Below, in pieces: positions 49,650-58,608 of a stretch of DNA of 64,000 bases (position 1 is the first letter of the stretch; each line of letters begins with the position of its first letter). The position numbers were made by a program, and so were the translations under genes. Under the pieces are notes generated by a model. It was not told where the DNA came from, made no database searches, and saw only the letters and a program-made list of their open reading frames with translations. Source of the stretch: Streptomyces sp. NBC_00663 (GTDB taxonomy: Bacteria > Actinomycetota > Actinomycetes > Streptomycetales > Streptomycetaceae). The stretch covers positions 3,658,001-3,722,000 of the forward strand of contig NZ_CP109027.1 in NCBI RefSeq assembly GCF_036226885.1, written 5' to 3'.

Positions 49650-51085
49650 GGCTCCGCAAGCTGGGCTGCAAACGCGGCATCCACTCCCTGCGCGCCCAGC
49701 TCACGCTGGCGAACGTGGCGTTGCTCGCGCTCGGCATCGTCGCGGCGACCGCGGTCAGCGTGATGGGCATGCGGTACTACCTGCTGGACCAGATCGACTC
49801 CGAGCTCACCCAGACCCGTACGTCCCTCGGCAGTTCGCAGCTCACGATGGACACGATCAACGGCTTGGCGGACCTGGCGATCGTGCGCGACAAGTTCCTC
49901 CAGCAGGACGCCGGGCGGTCCCGTCCCGACCAGATCATCACCGTCGTCGACGAGCGGGGCGAACCCCTCTCGCTGGGCCATCTCGCCCCCAGCGACGCGC
50001 AGAGCGAGCTGGCGGACGTCGTGTCCGCCCCGCGCGCACTGGCCGCCGACACCGAGCCGCACGACATCCGGGTGCGCGGTGACGCCTACCGGGCCACCGC
50101 GACCCGGCTCAGCGACGGCTCGTACATCCTGCTCGCCACGTCCACCGAGGCCGTCCACAAGGGCGTCGGCAAGGCCGTGCGGCTCGACCTCGCCATCGGC
50201 AGCCTGCTGCTGGCGCTGCTGGCCTGTCTGACCATGTTCAGCGTGCGGCGCCGGATGCGGCCGCTGGAGGACATGGTGGAGACGTCGTCGGCGATCGCCG
50301 AGGGCGACCTCACCCGGCGCGTCCCGTCCAGCCGGGAGGCCACTCTCGAGGTCGAGCAGCTGCGCACCGCTCTCAACTCCATGCTCCACCAGGTCGAGTC
50401 GGCGTACCGCACGCGCGAGCGCAGCGCGACCCAGCTGCGCCGCTTCGTCGCCGACGCCTCGCACGAACTGCGCACCCCGCTGTCCGCGATACGCGGCTAT
50501 CTCCAGCTGTACGACAGGGGGATGCTCCAGGACCCCGACGAGCGCAAGCGGGCCTGGGGGCGGGTGATGGCAGAGGCCGACCGGATGGGACACCTGGTGG
50601 ACGAGCTGCTCACCCTCGCCCGCCTCGACCAGCAGCCCGAACTGCGGTTCCGCAACGTCGATCTGACCCGGCTGGTGCGGGACGCGGCCGAGGATCTGCG
50701 GGTGCAGCAGCCGGGGCGGCCGATCAGCGTCGACGCCGACGGGGCGCTGCTGGTGCACGCCGACGAGGCGGGGCTCAGACAGGTCCTGGGCAACCTGGTG
50801 GGCAACGTCCGCACCCACACGCCCGCCGATGTGCCGGTGCGGCTCGGGGTGGAGCGGTCCTTCGGGGCGGTACGGCTGTGCGTCGCGGACGAGGGCCCGG
50901 GCCTCGCCGAGGAGGACGCGGCCCGCGTCTTCGACCGCTTCTTCCGGGCCGGCGGGGGCGCGGGCAGCGGCCTCGGCCTGGCGATCGTGCAGGGCGTCGT
51001 CCAGGCCCACGGAGGCCGGGTGACGGTGCGGACGGCACCGGGCGAGGGGCTGGCGGTGACGGTCATGCTGCCGGCGCGGACATAG
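49646..51085 (+). CDS. Sensor histidine kinase
   Basis: The 479-residue kinase has two membrane helices (residues about 20-42 and 180-200) around a 135-residue extracytoplasmic sensor, a HAMP linker (RRRMRPLEDMVETSSAIAEGDLTRRV), a HisKA domain with the phospho-His273 in ASHELRTPLSAIRGYL, and a HATPase domain with N-box NLVGNVRTHTP, G1 DEGPGL and G2 GSGLGLAIV. It resembles the TcrY/TrcS-like kinases of actinomycetes. It partners the regulator at 48960. Confidence 0.92.
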   Translation: MRLRKLGCKRGIHSLRAQLTLANVALLALGIVAATAVSVMGMRYYLLDQIDSELTQTRTSLGSSQLTMDTINGLADLAIVRDKFLQQDAGRSRPDQIITVVDERGEPLSLGHLAPSDAQSELADVVSAPRALAADTEPHDIRVRGDAYRATATRLSDGSYILLATSTEAVHKGVGKAVRLDLAIGSLLLALLACLTMFSVRRRMRPLEDMVETSSAIAEGDLTRRVPSSREATLEVEQLRTALNSMLHQVESAYRTRERSATQLRRFVADASHELRTPLSAIRGYLQLYDRGMLQDPDERKRAWGRVMAEADRMGHLVDELLTLARLDQQPELRFRNVDLTRLVRDAAEDLRVQQPGRPISVDADGALLVHADEAGLRQVLGNLVGNVRTHTPADVPVRLGVERSFGAVRLCVADEGPGLAEEDAARVFDRFFRAGGGAGSGLGLAIVQGVVQAHGGRVTVRTAPGEGLAVTVMLPART

Positions 51086-51231
51086 ACGCGCGCGTGCGCC
51101 TCGGGCACGGGCGGCGCCGGACGGGGACGCGCGCGCTTCAGGTTCGGGCGGCGCTGGACGCGGACACGCGCGTGCGCCTCACGTTCTGGCGGCGCCGGAC
51201 GCGACCGCGCGCGTGCGCCTCACGTGTTGGC
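51085..51231. repeat. Degenerate tandem repeat, about 40 bp, 3.5 copies
   Basis: Units start at 51085, 51126, 51163 and 51203 and share GACGCGCGCGTGCGCCTC plus a GGCGGCGCCGGACG stretch. The tract fills the space between the kinase stop and the convergent ATPase gene and extends into the latter's 3' end. Confidence 0.7.
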
Positions 51232-51621
51232 CAGGACCAGGGCCCACACCGTCTTGCCATGGATGCCCCGGCTCCACACCCCCCACGCGGCGGCGATGTG
51301 CTCCACCAGGTGCAGTCCCCGCCCGGCCTCCTCCCCCTCCCCCACCAGCCTCAGCCGTGGCTCCAGTTGGCCCTCGTCGGAGACCTCTATGAGGCAGGAG
51401 CCGTCGGCGAGCGCCGTCACCGCGACCTCGAACTCGCGCTCCAGGAGCGGCCCGTGGCGTACGACGTTGGTGGCCAGCTCGGACACCAGCAGCACCGCGT
51501 CCGCCAGGGCCGGGTCGTCACTCCCGTGCCCCCAGTCGGCCAGATGGTCCCGGACCCGGCGCCGGACCAGACCGACGGAAGCCGGATGCCGGGGCAGCCG
51601 GAAGGAGTTGCGTCTCAGCAC
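51220..51621 (-). CDS. RsbW-like ATP-binding protein (HATPase_c_2)
   Basis: The 133-residue protein is of the anti-sigma/RsbW-like GHKL type that is abundant in Streptomyces. It shows ALADAVLLVSELATNVVRHG (N-box), LIEVSDEGQ (G1) and EEAGRGLHLVEHIAAAWGV (G2 and lid). Such proteins bind anti-anti-sigma factors or act as serine kinases. No STAS-domain partner is adjacent. The GTG at 51621 has GAGGAG 5 nt upstream. Confidence 0.87.
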   Translation of the reverse strand: MLRRNSFRLPRHPASVGLVRRRVRDHLADWGHGSDDPALADAVLLVSELATNVVRHGPLLEREFEVAVTALADGSCLIEVSDEGQLEPRLRLVGEGEEAGRGLHLVEHIAAAWGVWSRGIHGKTVWALVLANT

Positions 51622-51717
51622 GTTTGCTCCTCACCCCGCACACACCTCCGTCACATGGTGCTGCGTTGGGCGGCTGCCCGGCGTCACTCGGGCGAATGTC
51701 GATGCCGCGAGTTCGGG

Positions 51718-53274
51718 TCAGATCCAGTTGAGGCGCCAGAGACGGAAGACACCGGTGCCGTCCGAAAGGTACTGGCCACCGCCGACGTCCTCGCTGCTCA
51801 CTACGTACTCCTTGGCCTGCCAGAGCGGGATGACGGGAACATCGCGCGCGACGGCGTCCTGCATCGACCGGAAGTCGTCCGCGGCGTCCGCGCGGTCGGC
51901 GTACTGCTGACTGGCCTGAATCAGCTTGTCGACCTCGGCGCTGCTGTAGCCGGTGCTCATGGTGCCGTCGGTGCCGACGAGCGGGCCGCCGTAGGTGTCC
52001 GGGTCGGGGAAGTCGGCGACCCAGCCGACCGCGTACGCGTCGAGCTTGCCGGTGGCCCACGCCTTCTGGAAGGCGGTCCACTCGTACGGCTTGAGCGTCA
52101 CCTTGAACAGGCCGCCCGCCTCCAACTGCTTCTTGAGCTCCGCGGCCTCCTTGTCGGCGGCGCCGCGGCCGGTGGCGTACCCGTAGGTGAACTTCACCGG
52201 CAGCGAGACCCCGGCCTCGGTGAGCAGTTCCTTGGCCTTCGCGGTGCTCTGCTTGGCGTAGGCGTCGAAGAACGCGGTGGTGTGGCCGGTGAGGCCGGCC
52301 GGGATCAGCGAGTAGAGGGGGTCGACGGTCCCCTCGTAGACCGTGGCGGCCAGCCGCTCGCGGTCGATCATCCAGGCCATCGCCTGCCGGACCTTGGTGT
52401 CGTGCAGCGGCGAGGAGGAACGGGTGTTGAGGTAGAGGTTGCGGACCTCGGAGCTGTCGGCCTCGGAGACCCGCATCGAGGGATCGCTCGGGTTCAGCGA
52501 GGCGAGCACCGCGGGCGGCAGCTGGCGGGTGGCGACATCGATCTGATGGGCCTTCCAGGCCGTGTTCAGCGCGTCGGCGTCCTTGTAGTAGAGCAGCTCG
52601 ACGGGGCGGCCCGAGTCCTTGACGGCGCCCTTGTAGCGGTCGCTGGGCGCGAGGGCGACCTTCTTGTCCTTCGTGTACGACGTGAGCTCGTACGGGCCGG
52701 TGCCGTCCATGCCGTTGTCGGTGCGCAGGCCGTTGGCCGGGTACTTCTCACGGTCCACGATCGCGCCGGCCCCGGTGGCGACCTTGAACGGGAAGGTGGC
52801 GTCCGCTGAGGAGAGGTGGAAGGTGACCGTCAGGCCCTCGGCCGTCACCGACTCGAGGGTGTCGAGGAGGGAGACCGGGCCGACATCCGACCTGATCTTC
52901 TTGACGCGGTCGAACGAGTACTTCACGTCCTCGGCGGTCATCGCGCGCCCGCTCGGGAACTCCAGGCCAGACCGCAGCTCGCAGCGGTACGTCTTGAGCC
53001 CGCCGCCGACGAAGTCGCAGTTCTCCGCCGCGTCCGGCACCGGTTTGGTGCCGCCTGAGTCGAAGGTCAGCAGCGACTGGAAGACATTGCTGAACAGGGC
53101 CCAGGACCCGGCGTCATAGGCGCCGGCCGGGTCGAGGGACGTCACGACGTCCGTCGTACCGACCGTGATGGTCTTACCGGTGTCCTCCTGCGACGGCATC
53201 AGCTGCCAGCCGCCCACTCCCACGGCCGCCAGCACGAGCAGCGTCGCGAGAATCCGTATGCGAACCGATCGCAT
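51718..53274 (-). CDS. SBP_bac_5 family solute-binding protein
   Basis: The 518-residue protein is an oligopeptide/nickel-type extracytoplasmic binding protein, with TDVVTSLDPAGAYDAGSWALFSNVF near 40, RCELRSGLEFPSGRAMTAEDVKYSFDRVK, TGPYELTSYTKDKKV, VRQAMAWMIDRERLA and AYAVGWVADFPDPDTYGGPL. The N-terminus is a hydrophobic segment (IRILATLLVLAAVGVGGWQL) without a lipobox Cys, so it is either membrane-anchored or secreted, unlike most Gram-positive homologues. No permease or ATPase genes are next to it. The ATG at 53274 has AAGGAAA upstream. Confidence 0.87.
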   Translation of the reverse strand: MRSVRIRILATLLVLAAVGVGGWQLMPSQEDTGKTITVGTTDVVTSLDPAGAYDAGSWALFSNVFQSLLTFDSGGTKPVPDAAENCDFVGGGLKTYRCELRSGLEFPSGRAMTAEDVKYSFDRVKKIRSDVGPVSLLDTLESVTAEGLTVTFHLSSADATFPFKVATGAGAIVDREKYPANGLRTDNGMDGTGPYELTSYTKDKKVALAPSDRYKGAVKDSGRPVELLYYKDADALNTAWKAHQIDVATRQLPPAVLASLNPSDPSMRVSEADSSEVRNLYLNTRSSSPLHDTKVRQAMAWMIDRERLAATVYEGTVDPLYSLIPAGLTGHTTAFFDAYAKQSTAKAKELLTEAGVSLPVKFTYGYATGRGAADKEAAELKKQLEAGGLFKVTLKPYEWTAFQKAWATGKLDAYAVGWVADFPDPDTYGGPLVGTDGTMSTGYSSAEVDKLIQASQQYADRADAADDFRSMQDAVARDVPVIPLWQAKEYVVSSEDVGGGQYLSDGTGVFRLWRLNWI

Positions 53275-53478
53275 CGGTTTCCTTCCCCGGGCCCCTGACG
53301 GCCCCAAGCGCATATGCCACTCCCCTAGCGGCGCGGCTCACCTAATCACACCGGTTTCACCCTGGGGAAGAGGGATCTTGAGAGTTGAGAAAGTCATTGC
53401 CGCAAGGTGTTACGGAAGAGTTTCACAGGGCTCGCACAGAGTCCGCCGCGAACGGTTGCAGAGCGGCTCTCCGTGGCC

Positions 53479-54729
53479 TCACGCCTGCCGTGACGCCAGC
53501 TTGATGACCGTGATGTCCGAGGGCGCGCCCACGCGCGTGGGCGGTCCCCAGGCGCCCGCGCCGCGGCTGACGTAGAGCTGGGTGTCGCCGTAGCGGTCCA
53601 GGCCCGCGACGGTCGGGTTCGCGGCCTCGGCGAGGAAGTTGCCGGGCCAGAGCTGGCCGCCGTGGGTGTGGCCGGAGAGCTGGAGGTCGACGCCGTGGTC
53701 GACGGCGTCGTGGATCTGGACGGGCTGGTGGGCGAGGAGCACGCACGCGCGCGTGGTGTCGCGGTCGCCGAGCGCCTTGGCGAAGTCGGGGCCCTGCCCC
53801 TCGCTCTCCCCGGCGATGTCGTTCACACCCGCGAGGTCGAACCAGGGCAGTTCCGTACGGGTGTTCTCCAGGGGGAGCAGTCCGAGGCGGCGCACCTCCT
53901 CGACCCACTGCTCGGCGCCGGAGAAGTACTCGTGGTTGCCGGTGACGAAGTAGGCCGGCGCCTTCAGGTGCGCGAGCGGGGCCGCGGCCGGGCCGAGGTC
54001 CTTGACGCTGCCGTCCACCAGGTCGCCGACGACCGCGACCAGGTCGGGCTGCGTGGAGTTGATCGTGTCCACGACCGTCTGGGCGAAGCCTCGGCCGAGG
54101 ACGGGGCCCAGGTGGATGTCGCTGACCACCGCGATCCTGAACCCGTGTGCCGCGCGCGGCAGTTTGGCCAGCGGCACGGTGACCCGCTTCACCCGCGGCC
54201 CGCGCAGCACGCCGTACGTCCCGTAGCCGACGGTCCCGACCGCGGCCGCGGCGGCGGCTCCGCCGACCACCCGGGAGACGAAGAGGCGACGCGAGGGGGC
54301 GGCGAGAAGACGGGGGGAGGCCGGTTCGGCGGGTTCTTCGGGCGCCGCGCCCGCCGGTACGGGTTCCGGACGGGGTACGGCGACCTCGACGGCGGCGACG
54401 GGCGCGTTGCGCCGGTCCCGTCGCTCCAGGAAGCGGCGCAGCAGCGGTCGTACGGCCTCTCCCGCCACCACTCCCACCAGCAGGTAGATCGACAGCGCGA
54501 GCCACAGGAAACCGGGCCACGCCAGCACCTGCTGGAGCCAGAAGGGCGCGCCGGTGCGCTCGCCCACGAGGGCGCCGATCGCCAGCAGCCAGCCGCCTGC
54601 CACGACCGCCGCGCCCGTCCGCCGGACCCAGCCCGGCCCGCTGGTCGTGTCACGGAACAGACGGCGCCACAGATACCAGTTGGCGGTCACCAGGACGACC
54701 AGGGCGAGCACGGCGAAGACGATGACCAC
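53479..54729 (-). CDS. Membrane-anchored metallophosphoesterase (YkuE/YaeI-like)
   Basis: The 416-residue protein has three N-terminal membrane helices (residues about 2-20, 38-57, 66-92), a Pro/Ala-rich linker, a fourth hydrophobic stretch and a calcineurin-like domain. The dinuclear metal motifs are complete: VVSDIHLGP, VVGDLVDG, VTGNHEYF, LLAHQP and LSGHTHGGQ. The YkuE/LpxH-like group acts on lipids or nucleotides; the substrate here is unknown. It starts with GTG at 54729, after AAAGGGA. Confidence 0.88.
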   Translation of the reverse strand: MVIVFAVLALVVLVTANWYLWRRLFRDTTSGPGWVRRTGAAVVAGGWLLAIGALVGERTGAPFWLQQVLAWPGFLWLALSIYLLVGVVAGEAVRPLLRRFLERRDRRNAPVAAVEVAVPRPEPVPAGAAPEEPAEPASPRLLAAPSRRLFVSRVVGGAAAAAAVGTVGYGTYGVLRGPRVKRVTVPLAKLPRAAHGFRIAVVSDIHLGPVLGRGFAQTVVDTINSTQPDLVAVVGDLVDGSVKDLGPAAAPLAHLKAPAYFVTGNHEYFSGAEQWVEEVRRLGLLPLENTRTELPWFDLAGVNDIAGESEGQGPDFAKALGDRDTTRACVLLAHQPVQIHDAVDHGVDLQLSGHTHGGQLWPGNFLAEAANPTVAGLDRYGDTQLYVSRGAGAWGPPTRVGAPSDITVIKLASRQA

Positions 54730-54771
54730 GAAGTCGTATCCCTTTGTTGGCTTCCGCGGGGTTCTGGCCCG

Positions 54772-55014
54772 CTATGACGTCTGCCGCAATGCGCGCACCC
54801 CGCGCAACCCGATGCCGCCGACGACCGTCCCCAATACGAAGGAAACGACGGCGAGCGTCAGGTGCACCCAGAAGTACGCGGTCGGGTCGCCCGCGTCGTC
54901 GAACGCGAGTCCGCTGCCGTCCTTGACGAGATTCTTGACGAAAGTGATCCAGATGATCCAGCTCCACACCCCGAAGGCGAGCAGGAACCAGGAGACGGGG
55001 CGGCTGAGCTTCAT
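54772..55014 (-). CDS. SCO4848-family membrane protein
   Basis: The 80-residue protein has two membrane helices, VSWFLLAFGVWSWIIWITFVKN and FWVHLTLAVVSFVLGTVVGGIGLRG, with an acidic loop (DDAGDP) between. It corresponds to the small family named after S. coelicolor SCO4848; function unknown. It lies divergent to the carboxypeptidase gene, as in S. coelicolor, and 42 nt upstream of the metallophosphoesterase. Confidence 0.88.
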   Translation of the reverse strand: MKLSRPVSWFLLAFGVWSWIIWITFVKNLVKDGSGLAFDDAGDPTAYFWVHLTLAVVSFVLGTVVGGIGLRGVRALRQTS

Positions 55015-55020
55015 ACGTCC

Positions 55021-55026
55021 AGTATC
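55021..55026 (-). promoter_or_regulatory. -10 box GATACT, leaderless start of the SCO4848-family gene
   Basis: On the minus strand GATACT, 6 nt, then the ATG at 55014; no Shine-Dalgarno sequence. Confidence 0.5.
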
Positions 55027-55092
55027 TCCGCCGGGTGACCGGTTCCGCGGCCGGGGTGGGGAGGGCGCTGGGACTTCACGGGCGGTGGCATG

Positions 55093-55098
55093 TACGTT
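55093..55098 (+). promoter_or_regulatory. -10 box TACGTT, leaderless start of the carboxypeptidase gene
   Basis: TACGTT, 7 nt, then the GTG at 55106; no Shine-Dalgarno sequence. Confidence 0.5.
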
Positions 55099-55105
55099 TC
55101 CGACC

Positions 55106-56386
55106 GTGTCCGCACCTAAGAAGACCGCAAGGCGCACCCTGCTGGTCGTTTCCGCCACCCTGACGTCCCTCGCGCTGACCGCCGCGCCCGTGTTCGCAGC
55201 GCCCAGTCCCTCGACGTCTCCCTCGGCCACCCCGCCCGCGAACATGTCGACCGTCGGCGGCGCCCGGCTCGGGCAGGCCGGGACCCAGGTCAACCTGGCG
55301 AGCGGGGTGCCGGTGCTGCCCAAGGACCTCACCTCACGGTCGTGGATCGTCTCCGACGCCGAGTCCGGCCAGGTGCTCGCCGCGCACAACGCGCACTGGC
55401 GGCTGGCCCCCGCGAGCACCCTGAAGATGCTGTTCGCCGACACCGTCCTGCCGAAGTTCCCCAGCACCACCGAGCACAAGGTCGTCCCCTCCGACCTGGC
55501 GGGCGTCGGCCCGGGATCCAGCACGGTCGGCATAAAGGAGGGCGAGACCTACACGGTCCACGACCTGTGGCTCGGCGTCTTCCTGCGCTCCGGCAACGAC
55601 GCAGTGCACGTGCTGTCCGCGATGAACGACGGCGTCAAGAACACGGTCGCGGAGATGAACGAGCACGCCGAGGAGCTCCAGGCCCTCGACACCCACGTGG
55701 TCAGTCCTGACGGCTACGACGCCGAGGGCCAGGTGTCGAGCGCGTACGACCTGACGCTGTTCGCCCGCTCCGGGCTCCAGAAGAAGGACTTCCGCGAGTA
55801 CTGCTCGACGGTCACCGCGAAGTTCCCGGGCAAGACGAAGAAGAACAAGAAGGGCAAGAAGGTCCGCGAGTCCTTCGAGATCCAGAACACCAACCGGCTG
55901 CTGGCCGGTACCGACTCCGACGTCGAGGTCTACCCGGGCATCGCGGGCGTGAAGAACGGCAACACCACCAACGCGGGCGCCACCTTCACGGGCGTCGCCG
56001 AACGCAACGGCAAGGTGCTGCTCGTCACCGTCATGAACCCCGCGAAGAACGAGCACAACGAGGTCTACAAGGAGACCGCGAAGCTCTTCGACTGGGGCTT
56101 CAAGGCCGCGGGCAAGGTCGAGCCGGTCGGCGAGCTGGTCCTGCCCAAGAGCGCGGCGCAGCCGAGCGCCCAGCCGGGTGCGACGGCCTCCGCCGAGGCG
56201 GGCGGCGCCGTCGGTGGCGGCGGCTCCTCCAGCAAGCCGATGGCGAGTGCCACGACGTCCTCCGGCACCGGCGGCATGGGCATCGCCCTCGCGATCACCG
56301 GCGGCGTGCTGGCGCTGCTGGCAGCCGGCGCGTACCTGGTCAACCGCCGGTGGCCGCTGCCGGATCTCGTACGGCGTCGTCGCTGA
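55106..56386 (+). CDS. dacA: D-alanyl-D-alanine carboxypeptidase (S11, DacA-like)
   Basis: The 426-residue exported protein has a signal peptide (LLVVSATLTSLALTAAPVFAA), an S11 penicillin-binding domain and a C-terminal membrane anchor (GIALAITGGVLALLAAGAYLV) with a basic tail. The catalytic motifs are APASTLKML (SxxK), LRSGNDA (SxN) and GVKNGNT in place of the usual KTG. It trims the terminal D-Ala from peptidoglycan stem peptides outside the membrane. I chose the GTG at 55106 because the signal peptide starts there and a -10 box precedes it. Its last 47 bases overlap the 3' end of the convergent YihY gene. Confidence 0.9.
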   Translation: MSAPKKTARRTLLVVSATLTSLALTAAPVFAAPSPSTSPSATPPANMSTVGGARLGQAGTQVNLASGVPVLPKDLTSRSWIVSDAESGQVLAAHNAHWRLAPASTLKMLFADTVLPKFPSTTEHKVVPSDLAGVGPGSSTVGIKEGETYTVHDLWLGVFLRSGNDAVHVLSAMNDGVKNTVAEMNEHAEELQALDTHVVSPDGYDAEGQVSSAYDLTLFARSGLQKKDFREYCSTVTAKFPGKTKKNKKGKKVRESFEIQNTNRLLAGTDSDVEVYPGIAGVKNGNTTNAGATFTGVAERNGKVLLVTVMNPAKNEHNEVYKETAKLFDWGFKAAGKVEPVGELVLPKSAAQPSAQPGATASAEAGGAVGGGGSSSKPMASATTSSGTGGMGIALAITGGVLALLAAGAYLVNRRWPLPDLVRRRR

Positions 56387-57251
56387 CCTCGCCCGGCTCG
56401 TCCTCCTTGCTCTGCGTCGCCGTCCAGGAGGCGCAGAACAGGACAAGTTTCGACGTGAAGTTGATCCACAGCAGCAGGGCCACAGGCACGCCGAACGCGC
56501 CGTACATGCTCTTCGCGGCCACACCCTGCATATAGCCGCTCAGCAGCAGCTTCAGCAGCTCGAACCCGACCGCGCCGATCAGCGCCGCCACCAGCAGCCG
56601 CCGGCGGGTCGGTTCGACGCCGGGCAGCAGGGTGAGGACGTACAGCAGGAGCAGGAAGTCGGCGAGTACGGCGATCAGGAACGCCGCGCACCGCAGCAGG
56701 ACCGCGCCCCAGCCCTCCCGGTCGATGCCGATCTGGTCGCTGATCCAGCCGACCATGGCGGAGCCGACGGCGGACGCGGCGATGGTCACGAGCAGGGCGC
56801 CGCCGAGGCCGAACAGGATGCCGGTGTCCTTGGCCTTGCTCAGGAGCGGGTTCACCTCCTCGTCGGGCAGCTCCCACACCGCGCGCAGACATTCGCGCAT
56901 GGAGCCGACCCAGCCGATGCCGGTGAACAGCAGAACGGCGCCGGCGATGAGCCCGATCGTGCCGGCGTTGGCGACCAGGCCGTCGATGTCGAGCTGGTCG
57001 GAGATGCCGGGCACCTGGTCGGCGATCTTGTTCTGGAGGTCGTCCTGCTGCGACTCGCTGAGGGTCGCGGCGGCGATCGCGGCGGCCACGGTCAGCAGTG
57101 GGAACAGCGCGACAAAGCTGATGAACGTCATCGCGGCGGCGAGCCGCGTCCACTTCACCCGGTCCAGCCGCTCGTACGACCGCCACGCGTGCGTGGCCAT
57201 CAGCCGGACGACCGCCGGCCCGACTACGGGGAGGTTCTTCAGCCAGTCCAT
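56340..57251 (-). CDS. YihY/virulence factor BrkB family membrane protein
   Basis: The 303-residue protein has about six membrane helices, beginning with WTRLAAAMTFISFVALFPLLTVAAAIAA cited by region (residues 36-62). It has the family segments GWVGSMRECLRAVWE, LLYVLTLLPGVEPTRR and YGAFGVPVALLLWINFTSKLVLFCASW. The molecular role of the family is unsettled; it was once misnamed RNase BN. AGAGGCGGAC precedes the ATG at 57251. It lies downstream of, and on the same strand as, the UbiA gene across a 24-bp repeat tract. Confidence 0.87.
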   Translation of the reverse strand: MDWLKNLPVVGPAVVRLMATHAWRSYERLDRVKWTRLAAAMTFISFVALFPLLTVAAAIAAATLSESQQDDLQNKIADQVPGISDQLDIDGLVANAGTIGLIAGAVLLFTGIGWVGSMRECLRAVWELPDEEVNPLLSKAKDTGILFGLGGALLVTIAASAVGSAMVGWISDQIGIDREGWGAVLLRCAAFLIAVLADFLLLLYVLTLLPGVEPTRRRLLVAALIGAVGFELLKLLLSGYMQGVAAKSMYGAFGVPVALLLWINFTSKLVLFCASWTATQSKEDEPGEVSDDAVRDPAAATGG

Positions 57252-57408
57252 GTCCGCCTCTGTGCTCGGTGACCCAGGTATGCCCCACGTTCCGAAGACC
57301 CATACGTCCTGAAGACCTCTGTACGAGTACCCGGAAAGCGCAGGACAGTGGCGAGCGACATGCCGGGGCCGTGGGGGGGTGTGGGGAAGTGGGCGAGGCC
57401 GGTGCGGG

Positions 57409-57504
57409 GGAATCCGCGGCGTCGCGTTCACGGGATTGCGGGGCGTCGCGATCGGGGGAATGCGGGGCGTCGTGTTCGGGGGATTGCGTGGCGTCGCGAT
57501 CGGG
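57409..57504. repeat. 24-bp tandem repeat, 4 copies
   Basis: Exact 24-bp spacing at 57409, 57433, 57457 and 57481. A typical unit is GGATTGCGGGGCGTCGCGAT plus CGGG; copies differ at 2-6 positions and alternate GGAAT/GGATT. The tract lies between the YihY start and the UbiA stop. Confidence 0.85.
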
Positions 57505-57519
57505 GAGCCGCCAGGTGGT

Positions 57520-58608
57520 CTACCAATGCGCCACCGCCAGCCCGTACATCGCCAGCCACACCAGGCCGATGACGGCGAGTGCGCGATCGCCGAGGACAAC
57601 CTCCTCGGGCTCGCCCGCGGTGCCGCGGTCGGCGAAGACGGCATACCGCAGGACCGCCAGGATGAACGCCACGACGGACAACTGACGCCACGGCAGCAGG
57701 CCGGTGGCCGCGGGGGCGGTGTGCGCCCCCAGGGTGTGCGTCACGCCGTCCTCCAGGGCCCACAGGCAGTACCCGAGGACGGCGACCCCGGCCGCGAGCT
57801 GCCACACGAAGCGCAGATAGCCGGTCGTGTACTCGCTGAGCAACGCGCGCGTGGCGCCCGCCGCGCCCGCCATCTGCACGGCTTCGGAGTAGCGCTTGGC
57901 CGCCACCATGAACAGCGCCCCGAAGCCGGTCGTGATCAGGAACCAGCGCGACAGCGGAATCCCGAGGGCGAGCCCGCCGGCCATCGCCCGCATCAGGAAC
58001 CCGGTCGTGACGACGACGAGGTCGACGACGAGGACGTGCTTGAGGCTGACGCAGTAGGCCAGTTGCATGCCGAGGTAGGCGAGGAGCAGGGCCGGCACGA
58101 GGGGTGGGGTGAGCCAGCAGGCGACGGCGGGCGCGAGGACGGCGAGGACGCCTCCGACGCCGTACGCGACGGGTACGGGGACCTCTCCCGCGGCGACCGG
58201 GCGGTGGCGCTTGGTGGGGTGGGCGCGGTCGGCGTCGGCGTCGCGGGCGTCGTTGATCAGGTAGACGGCGGCTGCGCAGGCCGTGAACAGCGCGAACACC
58301 AGCGCGAGTTGGGTGAGCGCGTGCCGGGTGAAGAGCTGGCCGGCGGCTGCGGGGGCGGCGACGACGAGAACGTTCTTGACCCACTGCTTGGGGCGGGCGG
58401 TCCTGAGCAGGCCGAGGAGGAGGACGGAGCGTGGGTGGCGGGGTGGTGCGGGGGGTCGTGGGGGCGTGCGTTGGCCGAGGAGCGCGGGGGTGTTGGGGTG
58501 CGCGCCGGTGGGATGGGCGTCGCTGGGGTACGCCTTGCCTGGGTGTCCGCCGGTGGGGTGCGCGTCGCCAGGGTGTGCGCCGCTGGTGAGCGGCGCTGTT
58601 TCAGTCAT
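57520..58608 (-). CDS. ubiA: Decaprenyl-phosphate phosphoribosyltransferase (UbiA family)
   Basis: The 362-residue product matches the DPPR synthase branch of UbiA prenyltransferases (M. tuberculosis Rv3806c). It transfers phosphoribose from PRPP to a polyprenyl phosphate, the first committed step to lipid-linked arabinose. Motifs are RPKQWVKNVLVVAAP near 72, YLINDARDADADRAHPTKRHRPVAAGEV near 115 with the Asp-rich metal site, and YCVSLKHVLVVDLVVVTTGF; eight or nine helices follow. The N-terminal 45 residues are an odd Gly/His/Pro repeat (HPGDAHPTGGHP) absent from the mycobacterial enzyme. Its start overlaps the PAP2 stop by 8 bases. Confidence 0.87.
   Translation of the reverse strand: MTETAPLTSGAHPGDAHPTGGHPGKAYPSDAHPTGAHPNTPALLGQRTPPRPPAPPRHPRSVLLLGLLRTARPKQWVKNVLVVAAPAAAGQLFTRHALTQLALVFALFTACAAAVYLINDARDADADRAHPTKRHRPVAAGEVPVPVAYGVGGVLAVLAPAVACWLTPPLVPALLLAYLGMQLAYCVSLKHVLVVDLVVVTTGFLMRAMAGGLALGIPLSRWFLITTGFGALFMVAAKRYSEAVQMAGAAGATRALLSEYTTGYLRFVWQLAAGVAVLGYCLWALEDGVTHTLGAHTAPAATGLLPWRQLSVVAFILAVLRYAVFADRGTAGEPEEVVLGDRALAVIGLVWLAMYGLAVAHW

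Noticed and set aside
57409..57504. Possible CRISPR array
   Set aside because: The 24-bp units are directly adjacent with no spacers, and there are no cas genes.
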